DNA from: Niveibacterium sp. SC-1
Lineage (GTDB): Bacteria > Pseudomonadota > Gammaproteobacteria > Burkholderiales > Rhodocyclaceae
Assembly (NCBI RefSeq): GCF_038235435.1
Contig: NZ_CP151275.1
Coordinates: 3,534,001 to 3,598,000, forward strand
DNA length: 64,000 bases
Reading direction: 5' to 3'
In this document: one piece after another, positions 40,963 through 50,000 of the stretch
Position numbering within the stretch: position 1 is the first letter of the stretch
Layout: each line of letters begins with the position of its first letter
Translations under genes and position numbers: made by a program
Notes under the pieces: generated by a model
The model's database searches: none
The model's input: the letters and a program-made list of their open reading frames with translations, nothing else
Told to the model about the DNA's origin: nothing

Positions 40963-42597
40963 TCATGCCTGGTGAATCGCTTCCACCTGCTCATACAGAG
41001 CCCGCGCCACCGTGGTGTCCTCCGCCACCACCGCCCCCACACCAAACTCCTCCAGCCACACCCGTTCGCCCGCATTGCGCACCGTCGCGACGATCCGCGC
41101 ATGGGGGCTGACGGCCTTTGCGGCGACACAGGCGCGGATGCGCTGGGCAAGTTCGAGTTCGGCGAGGACCAGCAGGTGGGCGCGCTTGATGCCGGCCGCG
41201 GCGAGCACGTCGTCGCGGCCGGGGTCGCCGTAGCAGGTGGCGTAGCCCTCGTCGGCGGCGGCTTCGATACGGCTCATGTCGTCGTCGACCACCATGAAGC
41301 CGCGGTTGGCACGTTTGAGGCGTGCGCAGAGCTTGCGGCCGATCGGGCCGAAGCCCGCCACGACGATGATCAGCCCCTGCGCGGTGCCCGCAGGCTGGTT
41401 GATGCGCGGCGGTTCAGGCTGGGTCTCTTTCTGGCGCTGGCGTTCGAGCCGAGGGAGGATGGAGAAGAGCAACGGGTTGATCGCGATCGAGATCAGGGCG
41501 GCCGCGACGATCGCGTTGAAGCCGGGCTGCGAGAGGATCTTCAGAGACAGGCCCAGCCCGGCGAGGATGAAGGAGAACTCGCCGATCTGCGCAAGCCCCA
41601 CGGCCACGGTCATCGCCACGCTTTGCGAGCGGCGCATGAGGCGCACCACCAGCCAGGCGATCGCAGGCTTGGCAACGAGCACGATGGCCAGCACGCCCAG
41701 GATCATCAGCGGCTCTTTCAGGAGGATCGCCGGGTCGAAGAGCATGCCCACCGAGACGAAGAAGAGCGCCGAGAACACGTCACGAAAGGGCGCGACATCG
41801 ACGGCCGCCTGCACGCCGATGCGCGACTGTCCGACCACCAGACCCGCGAAGAAGGCGCCGAGCGCGACCGACACATGGAAGCCTTCGGCCGCCAGCAGCG
41901 CGACGCCCAACGCTACGACGAAGACCCCTAGCGTGAAGAGTTCCGAGGAACGCGTGCGCGCCATGCGTTCGAGCAGGGGCCCGACCAGCCAGCGGCCGCC
42001 TATCCATACGATCGCGGCGAAGGCGCCTACCTTGCCCAGCGCCAGGGTGAGTTCCCAGGCTAGCGAAGTGCCCTCGTCCGGCGCCGCCAGCGCAGGCAGC
42101 ACCACCAGCGCGATCACCGTGAAGATGTCCTCCACGATCAACCAGCCGACCGCGACCTGCCCCTCCTTGGTATCGAGGCGCTTGCGCTCCATCAGCATGC
42201 GCATCAGCACTACCGTGCTCGCGACCGAGAGCGCCATCCCAACGACCAGGCCGGCCGAACTGCTCCAGCCCAGCGCACGGGCCAGCAGCCAGCCGAGCAG
42301 GGTTGCCACGCAGCTCTGCGCCACCGCGCCAGGTACCGCGATGCGCCAGACGCGCAGCAGCTCGGCCGGGTGGAAGTGCAGCCCCACACCGAAGAGCAGC
42401 AGCACCACGCCCATCTCCGACAACTGGGAAGCCAGCGCACGATCCGCGACGAAACCCGGCGTGTAGGGCCCGACCAGCACGCCAGCAAGCAGATAGCCCA
42501 CCAGTGGCGAGAGGCCCAGGCGCTGCGTCGCCCAACCGAAGAAGAGGGCTGCGGCGAGCGCGAACGCGAGCATGTGGATGATGGTGAGGTCGTGCAT
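40963..42597 (-). CDS. CPA2 monovalent cation:proton antiporter with TrkA-N domain (KefB/YbaL type)
   Basis: A 544-aa inner-membrane protein. The antiporter part (about 1-385) has some 12 helices, with FGWATQRLGLSPLVGYLLAG and the core GLVVGMALSVASTVVLMRML, and WLIVEDIFTVI. A Rossmann-type RCK/TrkA-N domain (about 405-540) has VVAGFGPIGRKLCARL and VVDDD. This places it with YbaL/KefB-like K+(Na+)/H+ antiporters controlled by nucleotide binding. ATG 42597 begins the conserved HMLAFALAAAL helix; the upstream open frame is low quality. No KefG-like partner is adjacent. Confidence 0.9.
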   Translation of the reverse strand: MHDLTIIHMLAFALAAALFFGWATQRLGLSPLVGYLLAGVLVGPYTPGFVADRALASQLSEMGVVLLLFGVGLHFHPAELLRVWRIAVPGAVAQSCVATLLGWLLARALGWSSSAGLVVGMALSVASTVVLMRMLMERKRLDTKEGQVAVGWLIVEDIFTVIALVVLPALAAPDEGTSLAWELTLALGKVGAFAAIVWIGGRWLVGPLLERMARTRSSELFTLGVFVVALGVALLAAEGFHVSVALGAFFAGLVVGQSRIGVQAAVDVAPFRDVFSALFFVSVGMLFDPAILLKEPLMILGVLAIVLVAKPAIAWLVVRLMRRSQSVAMTVAVGLAQIGEFSFILAGLGLSLKILSQPGFNAIVAAALISIAINPLLFSILPRLERQRQKETQPEPPRINQPAGTAQGLIIVVAGFGPIGRKLCARLKRANRGFMVVDDDMSRIEAAADEGYATCYGDPGRDDVLAAAGIKRAHLLVLAELELAQRIRACVAAKAVSPHARIVATVRNAGERVWLEEFGVGAVVAEDTTVARALYEQVEAIHQA

Positions 42598-42845
42598 CGG
42601 TGCGGCGGATCCTGTTTCTTCTTGTGGTCGAGGGAAGTGCTCAAGCCGGCGGTGCGGCCGTGAAGGCAAGGGTCGGACCCGGCGCAGGCGCGCCCGTTCC
42701 TTCCCTGTTTTTTCGATTGGCGCACCAGGCGTCGATGCGCCCGCGTCCGGCCGGTCCGGCACGCTCCGCGGAAGCTCTTCGCTTCAACGCTGCAGCGCGT
42801 GCGGCACGCCGTGTCGCAGGATGCCTGCAATGCCGCAGCACGACT

Positions 42846-42862
42846 TGCATTGGCGCAATGCA
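42846..42862. promoter_or_regulatory. 17-bp palindrome, unassigned
   Basis: TGCATTG-GCG-CAATGCA, a perfect 7-bp inverted repeat with a 3-base centre in the 615-base gene-free stretch between the antiporter and the zinc block. The same architecture as the 43028 palindrome but a different sequence. Apart from these two sites and the promoter at 43022-43051 I see nothing convincing in 42598-43058. Confidence 0.35.
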
Positions 42863-43021
42863 TCTTCACGGCACGCGCCAAACGAGGCCTCCAGCCCTCC
42901 CGCGCGAACGCTTCTCTGGCGCCAGCCTCCGCGCGGCCTTGCAACGAGTCGTGTCCGGTACAGCATCGCAGCCGACCCTGCGCGCGAACAACGCAGAACC
43001 ACGGGCGCAGATCGCATCGAT

Positions 43022-43051
43022 TTGCTCTTGCAACTGTGTTGCAAATACAAT
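43022..43051 (+). promoter_or_regulatory. Promoter with palindromic operator, zinc-uptake block
   Basis: TTGCTC (43022-43027), 18 bases, TACAAT (43046-43051). The spacer carries TTGCAAC-TGT-GTTGCAA (43028-43044), a perfect 17-bp palindrome. Position and size fit a Fur-family repressor; Zur is the natural candidate given the downstream genes, but the match to a Zur consensus was not checked. Confidence 0.6.
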
Positions 43052-43058
43052 CCTGCGG

Positions 43059-43202
43059 ATGAATCCGGCTCCCCACCTCTCGCACAAGCGCGGCCAATGC
43101 AAGACAGGCGACGCCCTGTCGCGCAGGCCGGCCGTCATGCCTGTGCGCGTCACGACGGATCTGCCGCCCAAGGCCGGCTGCTGCCACAAGCGCTCCGCCT
43201 AG
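43059..43202 (+). CDS. Possible 47-aa leader peptide, His/Cys-containing
   Basis: An ATG at 43059 falls right at the transcription start predicted from the TACAAT hexamer, giving a leaderless 47-codon frame that ends 10 bases before the next gene. It starts MNPAPHLSHKRGQC and ends KAGCCHKRSA, with three Cys and three His that could bind zinc. There is no ribosome site, codon use is unremarkable and I know no family, so it may be only untranslated leader. Confidence 0.25.
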   Translation: MNPAPHLSHKRGQCKTGDALSRRPAVMPVRVTTDLPPKAGCCHKRSA

Positions 43203-43212
43203 ACACCCCACC

Positions 43213-43575
43213 ATGCGCCCGTACCGCGCCACCCTGAGCACGCATCTGGCCCGCATCCTGTGCTGGGTGATGCTGCTTCTGCCGCTGATGCAGACGGCAG
43301 GGGTTGCGCACGAACTTGAGCACCTGGCCGGAAAGGCCCCTGCAGCTGCCACCGTCGCCGCCGCTGCGGACGGCACCGCCCAACTCGCGGGCAGCCACGT
43401 CTGCGACACCTGTCTCGCCTTTGCCGGAATCGTCGGCGGCTTCGCCAGGCCGCAAACGCTCCTCATGCTCGCGCCGGCCGACCATCTGGCCTGGCACGCC
43501 GGCGCCCTGCCGCATTTCGCGGCGCGCCGCATCCCCGCCTACTCCTCCCGCGCCCCGCCCGCCCTCCTCGCGTAG
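43213..43575 (+). CDS. DUF2946-like exported protein
   Basis: A 120-aa protein with an N-terminal export helix (ILCWVMLLLPLMQTAGVAHELEH). The segment SHVCDTCLAFAGIVGGF with its CxxC resembles DUF2946 proteins, which often accompany metal-transport genes in betaproteobacteria. A low-complexity Ala linker separates the helix from the CxxC. It is the first gene behind the palindromic operator and precedes the outer-membrane protein by 47 bases. A role in periplasmic metal handling is inferred from the neighbours. Confidence 0.65.
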   Translation: MRPYRATLSTHLARILCWVMLLLPLMQTAGVAHELEHLAGKAPAAATVAAAADGTAQLAGSHVCDTCLAFAGIVGGFARPQTLLMLAPADHLAWHAGALPHFAARRIPAYSSRAPPALLA

Positions 43576-43622
43576 TTCTCCGGCGCCAAGCGCCGGCCAA
43601 CCCCTGTTCACGCGAGGAACTC

Positions 43623-45083
43623 ATGAAGAAGAATTTCCTGCGCGCGAGCCTTGCGCTCGCGCTGGTTACCCCTGTGCACGCTGCCGAGAAGGATGACATC
43701 GCCCGGCTCCGACAGGACGTCGCGGCGATGAAGGCGGCCTACGAGGCTCGCATCGACGCACTCGAAAAACGCCTCGAAGCGGCCGAGGCCCAGAGCAAGG
43801 TCGCTCAGACGGCCGCCGCGGCCGCGGCCACTGCAGCGACGGCGACCGCCCAGACCACGGCGGCCACCGCCACCACCGGCACCACCGCGCCCCCCGCGGC
43901 CGCAGTACCGGCCGCGGCCGAAACACCGGCTGCCGTCGCAAACGGCGCACCGTCATCCGACAACGCCTTCAACCCCGCGATCTCGCTGATCCTGTCGGGC
44001 ACCTACACCAACACGCAACGCGATCCGGGCAACTACGCGATCGCCGGTTTCCCCATCGGCAACGGCGCCGAGATCGGCCCGGGTGACCGCGGTTTCAGCC
44101 TCGCCGAATCCGAGCTGGGCATCTCGGCCAATGTGGACCCGTACTTCCGCGGCGCGCTGAACCTCGCCATGCATGCCGACAACAGCGTCTCTCTCGAAGA
44201 GGCCTACATCCAGACGCTGGGCCTTGACCACGGGCTGACCGCCAAGGCCGGACGCTTCTTCTCCGGCATCGGCTACCTCAACCAGCAGCATTCGCACACC
44301 TGGGATTTCGTCGACAGCCCGCTCGTCTACCAGGCCATGCTCGGCGGCCAGTTCGGCGACGACGGTGTGGAGCTGCGCTGGCTGGCGCCGACCGACCTGT
44401 ATCTCGAACTCGGCGGCGAACTCGGGCGCGGCGGCAACTGGCCGGGCAATGCGGCCGGCGGCAATAGCCCCGGCGCGCAGGCGCTGCATGCGCACGTCGG
44501 CGGAGACCTGGGTGACAGCAGCAGCTGGCGCACCGGGCTCTCCTACCTGCGCACCAAGGCGAATGCGCTGGAGCTGGCCACGCAGGACGCCAGCGGCGAC
44601 TCGACGACCAGCGCCTTCACCGGCACCACGCAACTGGTGATTGCGGACTTCGTCTGGAAATGGGCACCCAACGGCAACGCGACCCAGCAGAACTTCAAGC
44701 TGCAAGGCGAATACCTGTGGCGCCGCCAGAACGGCCAGCTGCTCTACGACCCGAGCAGCGTGGCGAGCAACGGCGACTTCCGCAGCGATCAGTCGGGCTG
44801 GTACCTGCAGGGCGTCTATCAGTTCATGCCCTACTGGCGCGTCGGGGCGCGGACCGAGCGGCTCTCGCCCGGTACGGTGGACTACGGCATGAACGCCGCC
44901 TATCTCGCCGCGACCGACTACCACGCGCACCGCAACAGCGTGATGTTCGACTACAGCCCCAGTGAGTTCTCGCGGATCCGCTTCCAGTACAACCGCGACA
45001 GCGCCCGCCAGGACCAGCCGGACGACCAGTTCTTCCTGCAGTACCAGATGAGCCTCGGCGCCCACGGCGCCCACACTTTCTGA
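43623..45083 (+). CDS. Outer-membrane beta-barrel protein with coiled-coil N-terminus
   Basis: A 486-aa exported protein. After a signal peptide (MKKNFLRASLALALVTPVHAAE) comes a coiled coil (about 25-60, IARLRQDVAAMKAAYEARIDALEKR in two heptad runs), an Ala/Thr/Pro low-complexity spacer (about 62-120) and a barrel domain of about 360 residues ending in a C-terminal Phe (GAHGAHTF). The barrel has strand-like alternation (YLELGGELGRGGNW, WYLQGVYQFMPYWRVG). Such porin-like proteins occur in zinc-repressed operons of betaproteobacteria, so a zinc-related outer-membrane role is plausible. Not TonB-dependent, as there is no plug domain. Confidence 0.75.
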   Translation: MKKNFLRASLALALVTPVHAAEKDDIARLRQDVAAMKAAYEARIDALEKRLEAAEAQSKVAQTAAAAAATAATATAQTTAATATTGTTAPPAAAVPAAAETPAAVANGAPSSDNAFNPAISLILSGTYTNTQRDPGNYAIAGFPIGNGAEIGPGDRGFSLAESELGISANVDPYFRGALNLAMHADNSVSLEEAYIQTLGLDHGLTAKAGRFFSGIGYLNQQHSHTWDFVDSPLVYQAMLGGQFGDDGVELRWLAPTDLYLELGGELGRGGNWPGNAAGGNSPGAQALHAHVGGDLGDSSSWRTGLSYLRTKANALELATQDASGDSTTSAFTGTTQLVIADFVWKWAPNGNATQQNFKLQGEYLWRRQNGQLLYDPSSVASNGDFRSDQSGWYLQGVYQFMPYWRVGARTERLSPGTVDYGMNAAYLAATDYHAHRNSVMFDYSPSEFSRIRFQYNRDSARQDQPDDQFFLQYQMSLGAHGAHTF

Positions 45084-45222
45084 TGGGCACGGATAAACCT
45101 GCTGCGCCCGCCGATTTCGCGATTGCGATGCTCGCCGTACCCCAGTACGGCTGCGCTTCTCGTCGCGAACTCGGCGCGCTCGCGACGGATTCTCCCTACC
45201 CATCCGCCCGGAGACACACCCC

Positions 45223-46131
45223 ATGAAAATGCAGATCTCATTTCTTGTCGGCACGCTTGCGCTCGCGGCCGCCGCGCCCGCCTCGGCCGCGATCAAGGTG
45301 CTCGCCTGCGAACCCGAATGGGCGGCACTGGTGCAGGAGCTCGGCGGCGACAAGATCGATGTCGTCTCCGCCACCAACGCGCTGCAGGACCCGCACCAGG
45401 TGCAGGCCAAGCCCAGCCTGATCGCCCGCGCCCGCAACGCCGAACTGCTCGCCTGCACCGGCGCCGGCCTCGAAGTCGGCTGGCTGCCGATCCTGCTGCA
45501 GCAATCCGGCAACCCTGCCATCCAGCCCGGCAAACCCGGCCACTTCATGGCCGGCGACTATGTGCAGAAGCTCGACGTGCCCACCCGCGTCGACCGCGCC
45601 GAAGGCGATGTCCACCCCGAGGGCAATCCACATATCCAGACCGATCCGCGCAACATCGCCAGGGTAGCGGTCGCGCTGTCGCAGCGGCTCGCACAGATCG
45701 ACGGTGCGAACCAGGCGTATTACAAGCAACGCGGCGACGACTTCAACAAGCGCTGGAGCGACGCGATGGTCCGCTGGCAGACGCAGGCCGCACCGCTGCG
45801 CGGCACGGCGATCGTGGTCCAGCACAAGGCCTGGAGTTACCTCGAAAACTGGCTGGGCATGCAGGACGTCGAGGCGCTCGAACCCAAGCCCGGCGTCGAG
45901 CCGACGGCAAGCCATCTGCAGGAAGTGCTAGTCAAGCTCAAGGACCGGCCGGCGCAGATGGTGGTCTATGCCGCCTACCAGGATCCGCGCGCCTCGCAAT
46001 GGCTCTCCGAACGCGCGCATATCGAGACCGTGCAGCTGCCCTTCACCGTAGGCGGCACGCCGGCCGCAAAGGATCTGTTCGGCCTTTTCGATGACACGAT
46101 CGCACGCCTGCTGAAGGGAGCCGGGAAATGA
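45223..46131 (+). CDS. Metal ABC transporter substrate-binding protein (ZnuA family)
   Basis: A 302-aa periplasmic cluster-9 binding protein. Signal peptide to about residue 23 (ALAAAAPASAA), then IKVLACEPEWAALVQELGGDKI. Probable metal ligands are His in DPHQVQAKPS (about 63) and in EGNPHIQTDP (about 134), and His in VVQHKAWSYL (about 206). There is no His-rich flexible loop, unlike E. coli ZnuA. It overlaps the permease gene by 4 bases (ATGA). Zinc is the likeliest substrate from context, but manganese is possible. Confidence 0.85.
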   Translation: MKMQISFLVGTLALAAAAPASAAIKVLACEPEWAALVQELGGDKIDVVSATNALQDPHQVQAKPSLIARARNAELLACTGAGLEVGWLPILLQQSGNPAIQPGKPGHFMAGDYVQKLDVPTRVDRAEGDVHPEGNPHIQTDPRNIARVAVALSQRLAQIDGANQAYYKQRGDDFNKRWSDAMVRWQTQAAPLRGTAIVVQHKAWSYLENWLGMQDVEALEPKPGVEPTASHLQEVLVKLKDRPAQMVVYAAYQDPRASQWLSERAHIETVQLPFTVGGTPAAKDLFGLFDDTIARLLKGAGK

Positions 46132-46895
46132 ACTGGAGCGCACTCGACTGGAGCATCCTCGGCCCGGCACTGATCGCCGGCCTGCTCGTGCTCGCTACGC
46201 ATGTCCCCCTGGGCATGCAGGTGCTCGACCGCGGCATCGTCTTCATCGACCTGGCGATCGCGCAGATCGCCGGCCTCGGCGTGATCGCGGCCGACTTCAT
46301 GGGCTGGGAGCCGCAGGGGCTCGCGGTACAGATCGCCGCGGTCGGCGCCGCGCTCGCGGGTGCGCTCCTGCTCACCGCCACCGAGAAGCGCGCCGGCAAG
46401 CACCAGGAGGCCCTGATCGGCGTGCTCTTCGTGCTGGCGGCCAGCGGCGGATTGCTATTGCTCGCCAGCAATCCGCACGGTGGCGAACACCTGAAGGATC
46501 TGCTCGTCGGCCAGATCCTCTGGGTCAGTGCGCGCCAGATTGCCGTGCTCGCAACGCTCACCGCGGTGCTGCTCGTGGCCTGGTTCGGCCTGCGCCGACG
46601 CCTCGGCAGCTTCGGCTTCTACGCGCTGTTCGCGGTCGCGGTGACGGCTTCGGTCCAGGTCGTCGGCGTGTATCTGGTGTTCTCCAGCCTGATCGTCCCG
46701 GCACTCGCCACGCGCGCGCTCAGTGGCGGGCGTCGCCTGGTTGCGGCGTGGTTGCTGGGTGCGGTCGGCTATGCGGTCGGGCTCGCCGTCTCGGCGCTAT
46801 TCGACCTGCCCTCGGGCGCGGTGATCGTGTGGGTGCTCGCCTGTGCCGCCCTGGTGCTCGCCGTCTCGGTCGGTCGCGCGCGCCAGCGCCGCTGA
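46128..46895 (+). CDS. Metal ABC transporter permease (ZnuB family)
   Basis: A 255-aa ABC-3 family permease with about eight helices. VPLGMQVLDRGIVFIDLAIAQIAGLG is the family N-terminal signature, where the more usual form has PLGCFVV(W)RRM; GVYLVFSSLIVPALATR matches the conserved C-terminal part. Coupled to the binding protein gene. No ATP-binding subunit gene follows; the next gene is an alpha-2-macroglobulin, so the ATPase must be encoded elsewhere or shared. Confidence 0.85.
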   Translation: MNWSALDWSILGPALIAGLLVLATHVPLGMQVLDRGIVFIDLAIAQIAGLGVIAADFMGWEPQGLAVQIAAVGAALAGALLLTATEKRAGKHQEALIGVLFVLAASGGLLLLASNPHGGEHLKDLLVGQILWVSARQIAVLATLTAVLLVAWFGLRRRLGSFGFYALFAVAVTASVQVVGVYLVFSSLIVPALATRALSGGRRLVAAWLLGAVGYAVGLAVSALFDLPSGAVIVWVLACAALVLAVSVGRARQRR

Positions 46896-47084
46896 CCAAG
46901 GTGGCGAGCGCGGAACCTCGGCGTTGACCTTCCGCATTGCGTGAGCTCGCGGGGCGGGTCCAGGGTGATCAGCCCCGCATCCTCCGCCACGCCCGTGCCT
47001 GCCGGCACGCTGCTCCTTGAGCGAGAGGCCCTACAATCCAGCCCTCGCCAAGACAGCAGCATGCTAGCCAGGAGAACACGGGTC

Positions 47085-50000
47085 ATGTCCCGCATCACGA
47101 ACATCCTCCGCAGCGCCCCATTTGCCGGTGTCATTCTCGGCCTCGCGGGCTTCGGTCTGAGCACCTCGGCCCAGGCGGACGCCCGCGTTGAGAGCTTCTC
47201 GCCCCAAGGCGGGGTCAAGGATGTGCGGCAGGTGGTCGCACGCTTCTCCGAGCCGATGGTGAGCTTCGGCGACCCGCGCTCGGAGGCGCCCTTCGATGTG
47301 ACTTGCGGCGGCAAGGGCCGCGGCCGCTGGGCCGATGCGCGCAACTGGATCTACGACTTCGACGCCGACCTGCCGGGCGGGCTGCGTTGCGGCTTCGCGC
47401 TCAAGGCGAACGTGAAGACGGCGGCCGGCAACCCGGTCACCGCCGCGCGCTACGAGTTCACCACCGGCGGCCCCGCCATCCGCACCTCCTGGCCGGAGGA
47501 AGGCGACAGCGGCGTCGACGAGCACCAGATCTTCCTCCTCGGACTCGACGCGCCGGTGGATCCGAAGAGCGTGCGCGAACATGCGGCCTGCGTGGCCGAA
47601 GGCGTGGGTGAGCGGATTCCGCTGACCGTGTTGGAAGGCAAGGAGCGCGACCAGGTCCTTGCCGAGCAGAAGGACCGTGCGCGGCAGTTCTTCGCGGTGC
47701 TGACCAAGCGGGGTACGACAGGCATCCTGGCAGTGAAGGACAAGCGTCTCGAGGCTGCCAACAAGGTACTCGTCGCCCGCTGTGGGCGCCCGATGGCGCC
47801 CGGCACGCAGTTCAAGATCAGCTGGGATGCGGGCATCCGCACGCCCGACGGCATCGCGACGACCGAAGCCCAGAGCCTGCCCTTCGGCGTGCGCGAAGAG
47901 TTCCGCGTCACCACCAGCTGCACCCGGGTGAATCCGGACGCGGGCTGCATCCCGGCCCTGCCGATCACGGTGAACTTCACCGCTCCGGTGCCGCGTGAAC
48001 TGGCGGCCAAGCTGCGCCTGAAGGCCGGCGCCTTCGACAGCCAGGAGCCGGTATTCGAGGACGCGGCGCCCAACGTCGAGACGCTCCGTTTCGCCGGTCC
48101 CTTCCCGCCCAAGGCGACGCTCACCCTCGCGCTGCCGGACAAGTTCGCGGACGACGCCAACCGGCCGCCGGCCAATGCGGCGAGCTTCCCGCTCAAGATC
48201 GTGCTGGACGAGAACCCGCCGCTGGTGAAGTTCCCCTCCCGCTTCGGCGTGCTGGAAGCCCGCGCCGAACCGATGCTGCCGGTGAGCGTGCGCAACGTGG
48301 AGGGCACGCTCAAGGGCCGTTCGATCGAGGTCGGCCGCCAGGGCAACAAGGCGACGCCCGGCCGCGTGGCGCGCCTGGACCTGCCCAACGACCAGACGCT
48401 CGCCCGCTGGCTCGCCCGCATCCTGCGCGCGCCCGAGGAAGACGCCGAGTACATCGAGGATGTGGGTCCGCGTCCGCGCCCCGGCGAAAAGCCCCTGCTC
48501 CACGGCCCCGACGCGCCCGGCGGCGCACAGGCGATCAGCCTGCCCGCGGCGGACGCGAAGACCGAGCTGCAACTCATCGGCGTGCCGCTGCCCAAGCCCG
48601 GCCTCTTCGTGGTCGAGTTCGCCAGCCAGCGCCTGGGCCAGGCCCTGCACGGCGAGAACATTCCCTACTACGTGAGCGCCGGCGCCCTGGTCACCAATCT
48701 TGCGGTGCACTTCAAGCAAGGCCGCGAATCCTCGCTGGTGTGGGTGACCCAGCTCGATGACGCGACACCGGTGGCGGGCGCGAAGGTGCGCATCTCCGAC
48801 TGCCTGGGCGCGAAGGAATGGGAAGGCGTGACCGATGCCAAGGGCATCGCGCGGGTCAATGCCGAGATCCCGAAATACTCCCGCTGGGAGGATTGCCGCT
48901 ATGCGCCCGATGCGCACATCGTGTCGGCGCGCAAGGACGGGGACTTCTCCTTCACGCTTTCGTCCTGGCGCGACGGCATCAGCCCCTGGCAGTTCAATCT
49001 AGCCGGCGGCAGCGCGGCCGGCCCGGTGCTGGCCCACACGGTCACTGACCGTCCGCTCTATCGCGCCGGCGAGACCGTCTCGATGAAGCACTTCCTGCGG
49101 CTGCACACCGGCGATGGCTTCGGCAGCGTGAAGCCGGCGGACCAGCCCAAGCGGGTGGAGCTGGAGCACGAAGGCAGCGGCCAGCGCTACAAGGTGGACA
49201 TCCGCTGGGGCAACAACGCGGGTGAATCGACCTGGCAGATTCCCAAGGACGCCAAGCTCGGCAGCTACACCCTGCGCCTGGTCGGGCCGCGCGGGCAGTT
49301 GCAGTCCGGCAGCTTCCGCGTCGAGCAGTTCCGCGTGCCGCTGATGCGCGCGGTACTCAAGCCGCCGGCGCAGCCCAATATCGGCGGCGGCAAGGTGGAT
49401 GTGGATGCGCAGCTCTCCTACCTCTCCGGCGGCCCCGCCGGCGGCGCGCCGGTGAAGATCCGCAGCCGCCTCGTGCCCTACCCGCTCGTCTTCCCCGACT
49501 ACGACGACTTCCGTTTCGGCGGCCGCGTCCCCGAGGAAGGCATCCACGCCACGCAGAACGAAGCCTGGGATCCGGACGCCGACTACGCCGACGAGGGCGA
49601 TGCAGAAAACAGCGGTGGAGAAAACGCTACCGACGCGCCCGGCGGCAAGGTGCAGACCCGCGAGCTGACGCTGGACGCCCAGGGCGGCGCGCGCATCGCC
49701 TTCGAGAAGCTCGCCAAGCCCGCGGAGCCCAAGTCGCTGGAAGTCGAGATGGAGTACAGCGACCCCAACGGCCAGATCCTCACCACCGCGACCCGCGCCC
49801 TGGTCCTGCCTTCCTCCCTGGTGCTGGGCATCCGCACCGAGGGCAGCTACGCCACGCGTGATTCGCTCGCCTTCAAGGTGCTCGCGCTCAGCCCGCAGGG
49901 CAAGCCGCAGCCGGATCGCAAGCTCACCGTCGAGGTCTACACCCGCGCGGTGCACGCCTATCGCAAGCGTCTGCTCGGCGGTTTCTACGCCTACGAGCAG

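Noticed and set aside
42572..43237. 221-codon plus-strand frame between the antiporter and the zinc block
   Set aside because: Arg/Ala-rich composition, overlaps the antiporter start and the promoter at 43022, and shows no family similarity.
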